Shown: positions 42,422-51,293 of the stretch, piece after piece
Position numbering within the stretch: the stretch's first letter is position 1
How the letters are laid out: every line of letters starts with the position of its first letter
Source of the DNA: Verrucomicrobiota bacterium
GTDB lineage: Bacteria > Verrucomicrobiota > Verrucomicrobiia > Opitutales > Opitutaceae
DNA: 64,000 nt
Direction of reading: 5' to 3'
Assembly: GCA_014584295.1 (NCBI GenBank)
Contig: JACTNC010000027.1
Span: 2,501 to 66,500, forward strand
Notes under the pieces: model-generated
Databases searched by the model: none
What the model was told of the DNA's origin: nothing
What the model saw: only the letters and a program-made list of their open reading frames with translations
Program-made: the position numbers and the translations under genes

Positions 42422-44560
42422 CTAGAACCCGAGCGCCCGGCCCCCCTGATAGACCAGGAAGCTCACGATCCACGCAGTTGACGTCATGTAGCCTAGCTGG
42501 AAAAGCGGCCAGCGCCAGGAGTTTGTCTCACGTTTTACGATCACAATCGTGCTGATGCACTGCATCGCGAACACGTAGAACAGCATGAGCGAGACGCAGG
42601 TCAGCGGAGTGAAGAGCTGCCGCCCATCCGGCCATTTCGCCGCAAGCAGGGCCTGTCGCAGCGGTGTCGATTCCTCGCCCGTATCCTGCGCATTGAAGAC
42701 AACTCCCATCGTTGAAACAAACACCTCGCGCGCCGCGAACGATGCGACGAGACCGATGCCGATCTGCCAATCGAAACCCAAGGGCTTTATCAGCGGCTCC
42801 AACGCATGTCCCGCCTTCCCGGCAAAGCTGTGCGTCATCTGCTCCTGGGGCGTGGCCCCGTCATGGGACTTTGGATACGCGGCGAGGAACCACAGCAGGA
42901 TCGAAATCGCAAGGATCAGCGTCCCCGCGCGTTTCAGGAAAAGGCCACCGCGCTCGACCATGTGCAGGAGCACATCGCGCATGCGCGGCATGCGGTACGG
43001 CGGCAGCTCCATGATCATCACGGGGGGCCTCCCCTTGAACAGCGTTCGCTTGAACAGCCAGGCAAAGCCGAAAACTCCGAGGTAGCCGATGCCATAGAGG
43101 CCGAACATGATCCCGACCTTGGTCATCACGGGAACCCGGTCATTGGGCACGAGCGCGGCGATCATCAGCAGATAGACGGGAAGGCGCGCCGAACAGCTCA
43201 TCAGCGGGGCCACCAGAATCGTCACGAGCCTGTCCTTCGGGTCCTCTATCGTGCGAGTCGCCATGATGCCTGGGATCGCACACGCATGCGAACTGAGAAG
43301 CGGAATGAAGCTTTTCCCATTGAGCCCCACCTTGCTCATCAGGCGGTCCATGATGAACGCGGCACGGGCCATGTAGCCCGTGCTCTCCAGCAGGCCGATA
43401 AAGAAAAACAGGATGAGAATCTGCGGGAGAAACACCACGACTCCCCCGACTCCCGCGATGGCTCCATCGGTAATGAGATCCCGAAGATCACCCTCTGACA
43501 TGACGCCCTTCACCCAGTCGGAAAGCGACGCCACATGGTCGTCGATCCATGTCATCGGATACTCGGCGAACGTGAAAATGCTGAAGAAGAGCGCCACCAT
43601 GATGACGCCGAGAATGGCCCAACCCCAGACCGGGTGTGTAACCACTTCGTCAATACGGTCGCTGACATTGGCAGCGGACCGGTCCGACGATCCCGCGCGC
43701 ACGACCTCGGCGCACAGGCGACCGATCGCCTCATAGCGGGAGCTCACCAGTGAGCCCGCCCAGTCCATTCCCTCGGACTCCCAGCGTTTCTGCCAGGTGT
43801 GCAGGATCCCGAGGGTCCTGCCATCCAGGGGTGTCGAACCCGCCACACGCACCGAATCCTGGTCCGTGAGCAACAGCAGGGCCTCGGCCCGGGCGCTCAG
43901 CGCGGACTTGCGGCTGTGGTCCACAAGCGACGCCTGCAGCTCCGAGACCGCCGGCGCAATGGGCGCGGGGATCGTCCAGCTATGGCGCGGAAGCGGAAGG
44001 TCGGAGCGGCTCATGGCAACCTTGAGTTCGATCAGGCCCTTGCCCTGCGACGCCTCGCAGGGAATGACCGGTATGCCGAGTTCCTTCTCCAGCCGATCGA
44101 TGCTGATCTGGAGTCCCGCCTTGGCGGCGAGATCCATCATATTCAGCACAAGAATGACCGGCCGACCGAGATCCATGATCTGGTGCACCAGGTACAGATT
44201 GCGCTCCAGATTGGTGGCATCGACGATGCAAAGGATTCGGTCCGGCGCCGTTGTATCCGAACGCCGGCCCAGCAGGACATCACGCGTCACGGCTTCGTCC
44301 GGTGAGCGCGCCGCCAGCGAGTACGCCCCGGGGAGATCGACGATGGTGATGGGCTGGCCATGCTGTGAATAGGCCGTGCCGACCTTCTTCTCGACGGTGA
44401 CGCCGGGATAGTTGCCCACCTTCTGCTTGAGGCCCGTGAGCGCGTTGAATAGCGTCGACTTGCCGCAGTTCGGATTGCCCACCAGGGCATACGTCGGCGT
44501 ATGCCGCGCAGGAGCAGGGGAATTCCGGGCTGTTTCGCCAAGATGGCTCGGGAGGCTCAT
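42422..44560 (-). CDS. feoB: Ferrous iron transport GTPase-permease FeoB
   Basis: 712 residues. The N-terminal G domain has G1 GNPNCGKST (about 28), the G2/G3 region YPGVTVEKK and DLPGAYSLAARS, and G4 VLNMMDLA (the usual NxxD). The permease follows with about 8-10 helices, two Gate motifs (MSCSARLPVYLLMIAAL and SFAAREVFVSTMGVVF) and FIPLLSSHACAIPGIMATR. It imports Fe(II) across the inner membrane using GTP. It starts in an ATGA overlap with feoA (44557-44560). Confidence 0.97.
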   Translation of the reverse strand: MSLPSHLGETARNSPAPARHTPTYALVGNPNCGKSTLFNALTGLKQKVGNYPGVTVEKKVGTAYSQHGQPITIVDLPGAYSLAARSPDEAVTRDVLLGRRSDTTAPDRILCIVDATNLERNLYLVHQIMDLGRPVILVLNMMDLAAKAGLQISIDRLEKELGIPVIPCEASQGKGLIELKVAMSRSDLPLPRHSWTIPAPIAPAVSELQASLVDHSRKSALSARAEALLLLTDQDSVRVAGSTPLDGRTLGILHTWQKRWESEGMDWAGSLVSSRYEAIGRLCAEVVRAGSSDRSAANVSDRIDEVVTHPVWGWAILGVIMVALFFSIFTFAEYPMTWIDDHVASLSDWVKGVMSEGDLRDLITDGAIAGVGGVVVFLPQILILFFFIGLLESTGYMARAAFIMDRLMSKVGLNGKSFIPLLSSHACAIPGIMATRTIEDPKDRLVTILVAPLMSCSARLPVYLLMIAALVPNDRVPVMTKVGIMFGLYGIGYLGVFGFAWLFKRTLFKGRPPVMIMELPPYRMPRMRDVLLHMVERGGLFLKRAGTLILAISILLWFLAAYPKSHDGATPQEQMTHSFAGKAGHALEPLIKPLGFDWQIGIGLVASFAAREVFVSTMGVVFNAQDTGEESTPLRQALLAAKWPDGRQLFTPLTCVSLMLFYVFAMQCISTIVIVKRETNSWRWPLFQLGYMTSTAWIVSFLVYQGGRALGF

Positions 44561-44805
44561 GCTGATCTGCCCCCAGGCTCTACCCGGACGGCGTCCGCCT
44601 CACTGCGGCGAAGGGTCAACCGATAGCCGCGCACTTCAATCTCCAGCGGATCTCCCAAAGGCGCCGTGCGCACCAGTTTCAGTGTGGTACCCGGCAGAAG
44701 TCCCATTTCGCGCATGCGAAGGAATGCAGGTCCCGTCTTGGGAAACTCCCTCAACACTGCCGAACTGCCGACAGCCAGCCCCGAAAGCGGAATCGTCTCA
44801 GCCAT
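44557..44805 (-). CDS. feoA: FeoA family protein
   Basis: 82 residues, a small SH3-like domain: IPLSGLAVGSSAVLREF, LRMREMGLLPGTTLKLVRTAPLGDPLEIEVRGYRLTLRRSEADAVRV. The 'R(M/L)REMGL.PGT' and 'P.GDP..I...G' elements are FeoA hallmarks. FeoA aids FeoB. It overlaps feoB by ATGA and follows a second FeoA-domain gene by 12 bp. Confidence 0.93.
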   Translation of the reverse strand: MAETIPLSGLAVGSSAVLREFPKTGPAFLRMREMGLLPGTTLKLVRTAPLGDPLEIEVRGYRLTLRRSEADAVRVEPGGRSA

Positions 44806-44817
44806 GCTTTGACCGGA

Positions 44818-45084
44818 CTAGCTGCGGACGGCACACCGCTCCACCAGAATCTGGCTGGCAGCACCGTGATTCAACGCGACCCGAGTCCCATTGACGCTGC
44901 AAATCACCGGGGATCTCCCGGAAATCTTGGTCACAAGCGAGGATTCACCGAACCCCAGTTCACGAATGCGCTGCTTGAAGGTTCCCTCCCCAACAAGCTC
45001 GTACACCCGACCGCATTCCCCAGCCGGAAGCTGGCAGAGCGGCAAACGGGCCATTACAGATTTCGCATTCTCGCCGGATGACAT
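44818..45084 (-). CDS. Second FeoA-domain protein
   Basis: 88 residues. FeoA-like domain from about 18: LCQLPAGECGRVYELVGEGTFKQRIRELGFGESSLVTKISGRSPVICSVNGTRVALNHGAASQI. It lacks the 'GDP' string seen in its neighbour but keeps the RELGF motif. It is the first gene of the feo operon, 23 bp downstream of a Fur-like palindrome. Two FeoA proteins before FeoB is a known arrangement in several phyla. Confidence 0.88.
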   Translation of the reverse strand: MSSGENAKSVMARLPLCQLPAGECGRVYELVGEGTFKQRIRELGFGESSLVTKISGRSPVICSVNGTRVALNHGAASQILVERCAVRS

Positions 45085-45402
45085 GGTCAGACACTGCGAT
45101 AGATGATGAGACTCAGTTTCAGTGTCAATCCACCCGCTCTACAAACCTCGATACGCCAGCCCACTGCATGTAGCGTGCCTCGCAACATTCAGAAATTTTC
45201 ACAGCAGATGCCTTTTGAAGAGGCCCGGCTTTCGAAGCTCTTCATGGTTTTCGGCGCGAGCAAATCCTGTGGCAGCCCAATCTTCTTCTGACCGATGGGT
45301 GCTCACAAGCGTCTAACGCGCATAAAGTAGCGCCAATTTTCCACTGAATCCGGTTGTCCACGCTTGCTTCGCAATTTTCCGGCGCCACGGTCAATCCCTG
45401 CC
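45085..45402. other. Divergent promoter region of feo and a secreted protein
   Basis: 318 bp with no gene between divergent genes. Apart from the Fur-box-like element I see nothing specific. Confidence 0.5.
45107..45121. promoter_or_regulatory. Fur-box-like palindrome of the feo operon
   Basis: TGAGACTCAGTTTCA fits the 7-1-7 Fur layout (TGA-arm, one base, TCA-arm) with 6 of 7 arm positions paired. It lies 23 bp before the first feo start codon, where iron-bound Fur would block transcription. Confidence 0.45.
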
Positions 45403-46134
45403 ATGAAACCGATGCCCCTTCTTCTCTTCATTGCGCTGGCAGGTGCAACCTCCTCCAGCTTTGTCCACGCCGCCTCCAACAATGCAGCGCTGGTCGGCGC
45501 CTGGCGACTTTCGGGAACCGTGGAACAGGTGCTCATCGTGACATCCGACTATTGGTCGCATACGTGGTTCGAGCACGACAAGCATGCCTTCATCCGCACG
45601 CAGGGTGGCTCCTATACGATTGCAGGGGATAGCGCCTCCATTCGCATTCAGTTCGACTCCAAGGACCGAACCGAGGTCGGCAAACACAGCAGCGTCAAGG
45701 TCGCCGTTTCGGGCGACAGCCTGACTCTCACCGATGCCGACGGAGTTCGGCAGGCCTGGGTGCGCGTTGACGACGGGAAGGGTCCCTTGGCGGGCACGTG
45801 GCGGATCACCGGACGGCACACCAACGGCAAATTTTCCGAAATGCCGCTTCGCGCACGCCGAACGCTGAAGATTCTTTCCGGCACCTGGTTCCAGTGGATC
45901 GCCATCAATGTCGAAACCGGCGAATTCTCCGGCACCGGCGGAGGCACGTACACCTTCAAGGATGGCAAGTACGTCGAGCACATCGGATTCTTCTCCCGCG
46001 ACAACAGCCGTGTCGGCGCTAGCCTGGAGTTCTCCGGAGAAGTCACCGGCGACACCTGGCGTCATCGCGGCCGTAGCTCCAAGGGCGATCCGCTGGACGA
46101 AACCTGGTCACGCTTCAACGGAGCGACTCGCTGA
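45403..46134 (+). CDS. Secreted lipocalin-like protein of unknown function
   Basis: 243 residues from ATG 45403, which gives a clear signal peptide (MKPMPLLLFIALAGATSSSFVHA). The mature part has two similar beta-rich halves: GAWRLSGTVEQVLIVTSDYWSHTWFEHDKHAFIRTQGGSYTIAGD and GTWRITGRHTNGKF...TLKILSGTWFQWIAINVETGEFSGTGGGTYTFKDGKYVEH. The G(A/T)W start and GG.Y element resemble lipocalin-like (DUF4488-type) 'membrane or secreted' proteins. Its ligand and role are unknown. It is followed by the PVC heme protein. Confidence 0.65.
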   Translation: MKPMPLLLFIALAGATSSSFVHAASNNAALVGAWRLSGTVEQVLIVTSDYWSHTWFEHDKHAFIRTQGGSYTIAGDSASIRIQFDSKDRTEVGKHSSVKVAVSGDSLTLTDADGVRQAWVRVDDGKGPLAGTWRITGRHTNGKFSEMPLRARRTLKILSGTWFQWIAINVETGEFSGTGGGTYTFKDGKYVEHIGFFSRDNSRVGASLEFSGEVTGDTWRHRGRSSKGDPLDETWSRFNGATR

Positions 46135-46191
46135 GGTTTCTTTCCTGTTCCTCGCCGTTGTTCGTCAGCGCTCAAGAATTTTTTCCAGACA

Positions 46192-49100
46192 ATGATCAAA
46201 CGTCCGTCGCCTCACCCACCTTCTTTCGTCCTGACCGCGTGCTTCGCCTCTTTTCTGATTTCAGCGATCGCATTCGCCCAACAGGGCGAATTCCCTGTCG
46301 GAACCGGAACTGGTCTCATGGCGGAGGTCGCAGCAAAAACAATGACGCTCCCTCCGGGCTTCAAGGCCGTGCCCTTCGCGAGCGAGCCTGCGGTTCACCA
46401 GCCCATCGCTTTCACCATCGATGAGCGCGGTCGTCTCTGGGTACTCGAAAACTATGCGTATCCCAACTGGTCGCCCTACGGTCGCGATCGGATTCTGATT
46501 CTTGAGGACACCGACGGAGACGGACGTCACGACACCTCGAAGGTGTTCTACGACCAGATCAACTTTGGCAGCGGGATCGCTGTTGGACACGGCGGGGTCT
46601 GGGTCGGCAGCCCTCCCTACCTGCTCTTTATTCCCGATCGCAACCGTGACGACACGCCTGACGGTCCTCCCCAGGTGCTGCTGGATGGCTGGGGCGCACA
46701 CGACACGCATGAGACCTTGAACAGTTTCGTCTGGGGACCCGACGGATGGCTCTACGGAAACCAAGGCGTATTCACCCACTCCAACGTCGGAAAACCCGGA
46801 GCCCGCGACGCCGAGCGTGTGCCGCTCAACGCGTGCGTCTGGCGCTATCATCCCACAAAGAAAATTTTCGAGGTCTTCGCCGAGGGAATGAGCAACCAGT
46901 GGGGACTCGATTTCAACGATGTCGGCGATTCGTTCGTCACGGCCTGCGTCATTCCCCACCTGTACCACGTCATCCAGGGCGGATACTACCAGCGCCAGTC
47001 CGGCCCGCACTTCAATCCCTACGTCTACGGCGAGATCAAAACCATTGCGGACCATCTCCACTACGACCGCGGCGTGGAATGGAACAAGGCGAGATTCGGC
47101 GACGGCGGAACCGACGCTGCCGGCGGCGGGCACGCACATGCCGGCACGCTCATCTATCTGGGCGACAACTTTCCCGACCAATACCGCGGGGCACTATTCA
47201 CCCACAACGTCCTCGGCAGTCGCATCAATCACGAAAAGCTCACCCCCATCGGCTCGGGCTATGTCGGCTCCCATGAACCCGATTTCATGCGGGCAAACGA
47301 TTTCTGGTTCCGCGGCCTTCGACTCGAAATCGGGCCAGACGGCTCGCTCTTCAACAGCGACTGGTACGATGCCCGCGCGTGTCACCAACAACAGCCGCAG
47401 GACCGCTCGAACGGACGCATCTACAAGATCAGCTACGGAACTCCCAAACGCGTCTCCGTGGACCTTGCTGCCCTACCCAGCGCCGAACTCGTCCAAAACC
47501 AGTTGCACAAAAACGAGTGGTTTGTCCGCCGCTCGAGGCTGATCCTCCAGGAGCGTGGGCCGGATCCCGCGGTGCACGAGGCGCTGCTTGCGATCATTCG
47601 CGACAATCCCGATGTCACTCGGAAACTGCGCGCGCTCTGGACCCTGCACGCCACACGCGGTCTCACCGGCACGCTGGCACTCGAATTTCTCAAGTCACCC
47701 CAAGCCTACCTGAGAGGCTGGACGGTCCAGCTGATGTGTGAGGACAAGGCGCCTTCGCCAACACTCGTTTCCGCCTTCGCGACATTGGCCAAGTCAGACC
47801 CTTCACCAGTGGTCCGGAGATTTCTCGCGTCTGCCGCGCAACGCATTCCTGCCGCTTCACGTTGGGAAGTCATCGAGGGGCTGCTGAGTCACGGTGAGGA
47901 CGCCTCCGACGTCAATCTGCCCCTTCTCTACTGGTACGCCGCAGAGCCTCTGGTAGCCGCGGATCCAGCACGCGCGGCCGCACTCGCCAGCACGACGCCG
48001 CTCTCAGCCTTGCGACCCTACTTCACGCGGCGCGCGGCCGCACTTGCAGATGAGAAAAACGCCGACAATCCCGAAAATTCCGCAGCCAGCGGGCTCGAGA
48101 CCTTTGCCCAGGCCCTGGCGGCAACGAACGACCCCGACTATCAGCGTGAATTGCTCGCAAGCATGATGACCGCCACCGAGGGCCGGACAAAGATTCCGCC
48201 TCCTCCCTCGTGGAACAAGGCTTATGCCGCGATCGGAGTGAGCACCGACGCCAAGCTCATCGCACAGGCCGACACGCTGGCCGTCCGTTTTGGCGATTCG
48301 AGTCTCGCGTGGAAAAAATCCGCGGTCGCACGCGACAGCTTTGCGCCGCTCGCCGCGCGTCAGGCCGCGCTGAAGCTGATGAACGAAATGCAGAATTTCC
48401 AGCTCGCGCCCGTCTACCAGAGCGTACTCGCTGAACCGGGCCTGCGGCTCCTCGCCCTGCGCGGACTCTCCGCCTACGACGCGCCCACGACCCCGGATGC
48501 GATTTTCAAAGTATATGCGTCGTTCAATCCCGAGGAAAAACGCTCCGCGGTTGCCTTGCTCGCCGGCCGCCCCGCCTACGCGCACGCCTTGCTCGATGCC
48601 GTGAAAGCGGGCACCGTGGCGAGAAGCGACCTCGACGCCTCGCTGGCCCGCCAGATTCGTTTTCACAAAGACGCCGACCTCGACCGGCTCCTCACGGAGG
48701 TCTGGGGTGTGAGTCATGAAACCGCGCAGAGCGCCGCCGTTGAAATAGAAAGCTGGAAGAAAGAGCTCACACCCGCCCGGCTCGCAGCCGCTGACCTCAA
48801 GCGTGGGCGTCAGATCTACAACAACACCTGCGCGCTATGCCATCAATTGTACTCCGACGGCCGCTCGGTCGGTCCGGAACTCACCGGATCCAATCGCGGA
48901 GATCTGGACTATCTGCTTAGAAACATCGTCGATCCCAACGCCGACATCGGGCGCGACTACCAGTTGGTCACAATCGAAACCAAGGACGGCCGCATGAGTG
49001 CCGGTATCGTGCAGCGCGAAACCCAGGCAGCCGTCACCCTGGTGAATCAGGCAGAGAGCATCACGCTTTCCAAGGACCAGATCAAATCCATGCAACGGCT

Positions 49101-49200
49101 CGATGTCTCCCTCATGCCTCCCGGATTGCTCTCCTCACTCAGCGAGCCGGACGCGGCAGACCTCATCGCCTACTTGCAGACGAAGGGTCCGATCCAGTAG
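46192..49200 (+). CDS. PVC-type membrane-bound dehydrogenase with cytochrome c domain
   Basis: 1002 residues, signal peptide at the start (helix around VLTACFASFLISAIAFAQ). The N-terminal ~420 residues form a beta-propeller of the PVC dehydrogenase type (PPGFKAVPFASEPAVHQPIAF, RLWVLENYAYP, DTDGDGRHD, SFVWGPDGWLYGNQG). A HEAT-like helical region follows, and the C-terminus is a cytochrome c domain with heme motif CALCH (about 880) in GRQIYNNTCALCHQLYSDG, ending DLIAYLQ. Such proteins are expanded in Planctomycetes and Verrucomicrobia and are linked to carbohydrate oxidation. The substrate is unknown. Confidence 0.9.
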   Translation: MIKRPSPHPPSFVLTACFASFLISAIAFAQQGEFPVGTGTGLMAEVAAKTMTLPPGFKAVPFASEPAVHQPIAFTIDERGRLWVLENYAYPNWSPYGRDRILILEDTDGDGRHDTSKVFYDQINFGSGIAVGHGGVWVGSPPYLLFIPDRNRDDTPDGPPQVLLDGWGAHDTHETLNSFVWGPDGWLYGNQGVFTHSNVGKPGARDAERVPLNACVWRYHPTKKIFEVFAEGMSNQWGLDFNDVGDSFVTACVIPHLYHVIQGGYYQRQSGPHFNPYVYGEIKTIADHLHYDRGVEWNKARFGDGGTDAAGGGHAHAGTLIYLGDNFPDQYRGALFTHNVLGSRINHEKLTPIGSGYVGSHEPDFMRANDFWFRGLRLEIGPDGSLFNSDWYDARACHQQQPQDRSNGRIYKISYGTPKRVSVDLAALPSAELVQNQLHKNEWFVRRSRLILQERGPDPAVHEALLAIIRDNPDVTRKLRALWTLHATRGLTGTLALEFLKSPQAYLRGWTVQLMCEDKAPSPTLVSAFATLAKSDPSPVVRRFLASAAQRIPAASRWEVIEGLLSHGEDASDVNLPLLYWYAAEPLVAADPARAAALASTTPLSALRPYFTRRAAALADEKNADNPENSAASGLETFAQALAATNDPDYQRELLASMMTATEGRTKIPPPPSWNKAYAAIGVSTDAKLIAQADTLAVRFGDSSLAWKKSAVARDSFAPLAARQAALKLMNEMQNFQLAPVYQSVLAEPGLRLLALRGLSAYDAPTTPDAIFKVYASFNPEEKRSAVALLAGRPAYAHALLDAVKAGTVARSDLDASLARQIRFHKDADLDRLLTEVWGVSHETAQSAAVEIESWKKELTPARLAAADLKRGRQIYNNTCALCHQLYSDGRSVGPELTGSNRGDLDYLLRNIVDPNADIGRDYQLVTIETKDGRMSAGIVQRETQAAVTLVNQAESITLSKDQIKSMQRLDVSLMPPGLLSSLSEPDAADLIAYLQTKGPIQ

Positions 49201-49217
49201 CCTCTCCCGGACTCTCC

Positions 49218-50027
49218 ATGAAAATCATCCGCTACTCCGATCCCTCGGGCATCATTCGCTACGCCGCCGAAACCGCGCCCGGTCGCCACCAGGTTCTCAA
49301 GGGAGACCCCTATGGCACGCGTGAGGTCACCTCCGAAGCAGCCGTCGTGCACCGCCTGCTCGCTCCCATCGTTCCCAGCCAGATTCTGGGGATAGGACTC
49401 AACTACCGGCATCACGCTGCAGAAAGCGGCATGAAGGCGCCGACGTATCCGGTGCTTTTCTTCAAGGGCGTCAACACCCTGCAGGACCCAAATGCGCCGA
49501 TCGTCATCCCGCGCAAGATGGCGAGTCACGAGGTCGACTACGAATGCGAACTCGCCGTGGTCATCGGCCGTACCTGCAAGAATGTCTCCAGGCAGAATGC
49601 CCTCGACTACGTTCTCGGTTACACCTGCGCCAACGATGTTTCGGCCCGCGACTGGCAGCTCAAGTTCGGCGGCGGACAATGGTGCCGCGGCAAGACCTTC
49701 GACACGTTTTCCCCGCTCGGTCCCTGCCTGGTCACCACCGACGAGATTCCCGACCCATCCAAACTGAAGATTCGTACGATCCTGAATGGACGTACAGTCC
49801 AGGACTGGAACACGGGCGACATGATCTTCGATATTCCGACGATCATCGAGTTTCTCAGCGGAAGCACAACCCTCGTGCCCGGCACGGTCATCCTCACCGG
49901 TACACCTCATGGCGTCGGCATGGCAGCGAAACCCAATCCCCTCTGGCTCAAGGCCGGCGACTCCGTAACCATCGAGGTCGACGCCATCGGCGCGCTCACC
50001 AATCCCGTCGTAGAGGAATCGCTCTGA
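49218..50027 (+). CDS. Fumarylacetoacetate hydrolase family protein
   Basis: 269 residues. The C-terminal FAH fold is clear: ILGIGLNYRHHAAESGMKAPTYPVLFFKG, the metal-binding HEVDYECELAVVIGR (acidic residues of the Mg/Mn site), GYTCANDVSARDWQ, GKTFDTFSPLGPCLVT and TPHGVGMAAKP. Family members hydrolyse C-C bonds or decarboxylate or isomerise beta-keto acids, e.g. in aromatic or sugar-acid breakdown. It lies 17 bp after the PVC dehydrogenase gene, so an operon with sugar oxidation is likely. Confidence 0.9.
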   Translation: MKIIRYSDPSGIIRYAAETAPGRHQVLKGDPYGTREVTSEAAVVHRLLAPIVPSQILGIGLNYRHHAAESGMKAPTYPVLFFKGVNTLQDPNAPIVIPRKMASHEVDYECELAVVIGRTCKNVSRQNALDYVLGYTCANDVSARDWQLKFGGGQWCRGKTFDTFSPLGPCLVTTDEIPDPSKLKIRTILNGRTVQDWNTGDMIFDIPTIIEFLSGSTTLVPGTVILTGTPHGVGMAAKPNPLWLKAGDSVTIEVDAIGALTNPVVEESL

Positions 50028-50224
50028 GTCAACCAACCCGACGGGCAAGCGAACGAACGCGACCGGAACGGGACCTGGGGTTGTTTGTAGACACACGGCG
50101 GAACTTCCCGGCCTCCGTGATCAATCTACTGCGCCATATTTTCGCCAGGCCGGCCACAGGGTTCCTCTGCGGAGATCGCTGGAATCGTGAGAACACACAG
50201 CCGATTCCGGGCAGTCAGGGTTGA

Positions 50225-50252
50225 CACAGTTTCACAATCTCACAGTTTCACA
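50225..50252 (+). promoter_or_regulatory. Direct repeats ahead of the VapBC pair
   Basis: CACAGTTTCACA occurs twice, 16 bp apart (50225-50236 and 50241-50252), ending three bases before the antitoxin ATG. A TTGACA lies at 50221-50226. The repeats are a plausible binding site for the RHH antitoxin. Confidence 0.45.
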
Positions 50253-50255
50253 GCA

Positions 50256-50546
50256 ATGAAGAATATCACCGTGTCTGTCCCCGACGAGGTCTACCGCAAG
50301 GCGCGTTTGGCGGCAGCCAAACAAGACAGCTCTGTCAGCGCCTTGGTGGCTGGAATGCTTCATGAAATTGCCACAGGGCGTTCCCGTAACAACCGGCGGT
50401 CCACTGCCATCGACCATGCTTTTGACGCCGTCTCCACTTTCCGCGCTTCCGATAGGCTCACGCGGGAGCAAATCAACGATCGGGCTTTCATGCGGGAACG
50501 CGATCAGCGCCACCGCCTTCTCAATCCTGCCGACTCTGCACCATGA
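50256..50546 (+). CDS. Ribbon-helix-helix antitoxin (VapB-like)
   Basis: 96 residues from ATG 50256. The N-terminus MKNITVSVPDEVYRKARLAAAKQDSSVSALVAGML is a ribbon-helix-helix DNA-binding domain. The C-terminal half is charged and probably blocks the toxin. Stop overlaps the start of the PIN toxin gene (ATGA-type, 50543-50546). Confidence 0.82.
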   Translation: MKNITVSVPDEVYRKARLAAAKQDSSVSALVAGMLHEIATGRSRNNRRSTAIDHAFDAVSTFRASDRLTREQINDRAFMRERDQRHRLLNPADSAP

Positions 50547-50977
50547 GGGCAGCCTATTTCATCGACACCAACATCCTCCTTTACCGAGCCTCAACCGATG
50601 AAACCGAGCGCCCCAAGCGAAAAGTCGCAGAGACCTTACTTCGGCGCGATGACATCGGCATATCCGCGCAAGTGCTTGCTGAGTTCTATCACAACGCGAC
50701 CAGCAAGCCAGGCCTGCGTATGGCAGCAGAGAAAGCCGCAGCGATTGTCGACTCTCTGAGTCTGCTTCCAGTGATCCCAATCACGTCTGAGATCGTGCAG
50801 GCAGCCATCCGCCTGCAGCAGCGCTACCAAATCTCCTACTGGGATGGGGCCATCCTCGCAGCCGCTAAGGAACTCGGTGCTATGACCGTCCTCTCCGAGG
50901 ATCTCGCCAATGGTCAGATCTACGACGGGGTGACCGTGCTGAACCCCTTCCTCCCTGGCATGGAACCGCCCGTTTGA
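50543..50977 (+). CDS. PIN-domain ribonuclease toxin (VapC-like)
   Basis: 144 residues. PIN fold with the acidic residues in FIDTNILLYR (D), AQVLAEFYHN (E), ISYWDGAILAAA (D) and VLSEDLANGQ (E/D). VapC toxins cut tRNA or rRNA sites. It is translationally coupled to the upstream antitoxin. Confidence 0.9.
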   Translation: MRAAYFIDTNILLYRASTDETERPKRKVAETLLRRDDIGISAQVLAEFYHNATSKPGLRMAAEKAAAIVDSLSLLPVIPITSEIVQAAIRLQQRYQISYWDGAILAAAKELGAMTVLSEDLANGQIYDGVTVLNPFLPGMEPPV

Positions 50978-51293
50978 GCACCCGCGGTTCCGATGCCCGA
51001 GCACGAAGCCAACCTCGCGCTGGATTCCGCCTTCAACCTCGCTCCTCGCAAATTCTCCCGGCCCTTCCACGGGAACTTGCTGTCAGTCCCGCGACCCTCG
51101 ATCTCGCCCTCGGGCAGCTTCGCACTTGGGGCAGCCTCGACGACACCCCGGGCGCGGAACTGGCCGGTTCGTTTGCGACCGCCAACGCGACACGGGAACG
51201 ACTGCCTGACCTCAGCATGCCCGCCCTGCCGCCTGCGAGCGTGCGCGGGCAGCGGGCAGACTATCTTCTGGAGGCACGCGCGGGAAATGCGCG
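50978..51293. other. Region without a supported gene
   Basis: 316 bp after the VapC gene. Several open frames cross it, but none continues a known family. Fragments in two plus-strand frames (FRLQPRSSQILPALPRE and AFNLAPRKFSRPFHGN) hint at a decayed sequence, but this is weak. Confidence 0.4.

Noticed and set aside
46261-47181. 306-residue minus-strand frame
   Set aside because: Antisense to the PVC dehydrogenase propeller; no domain features.
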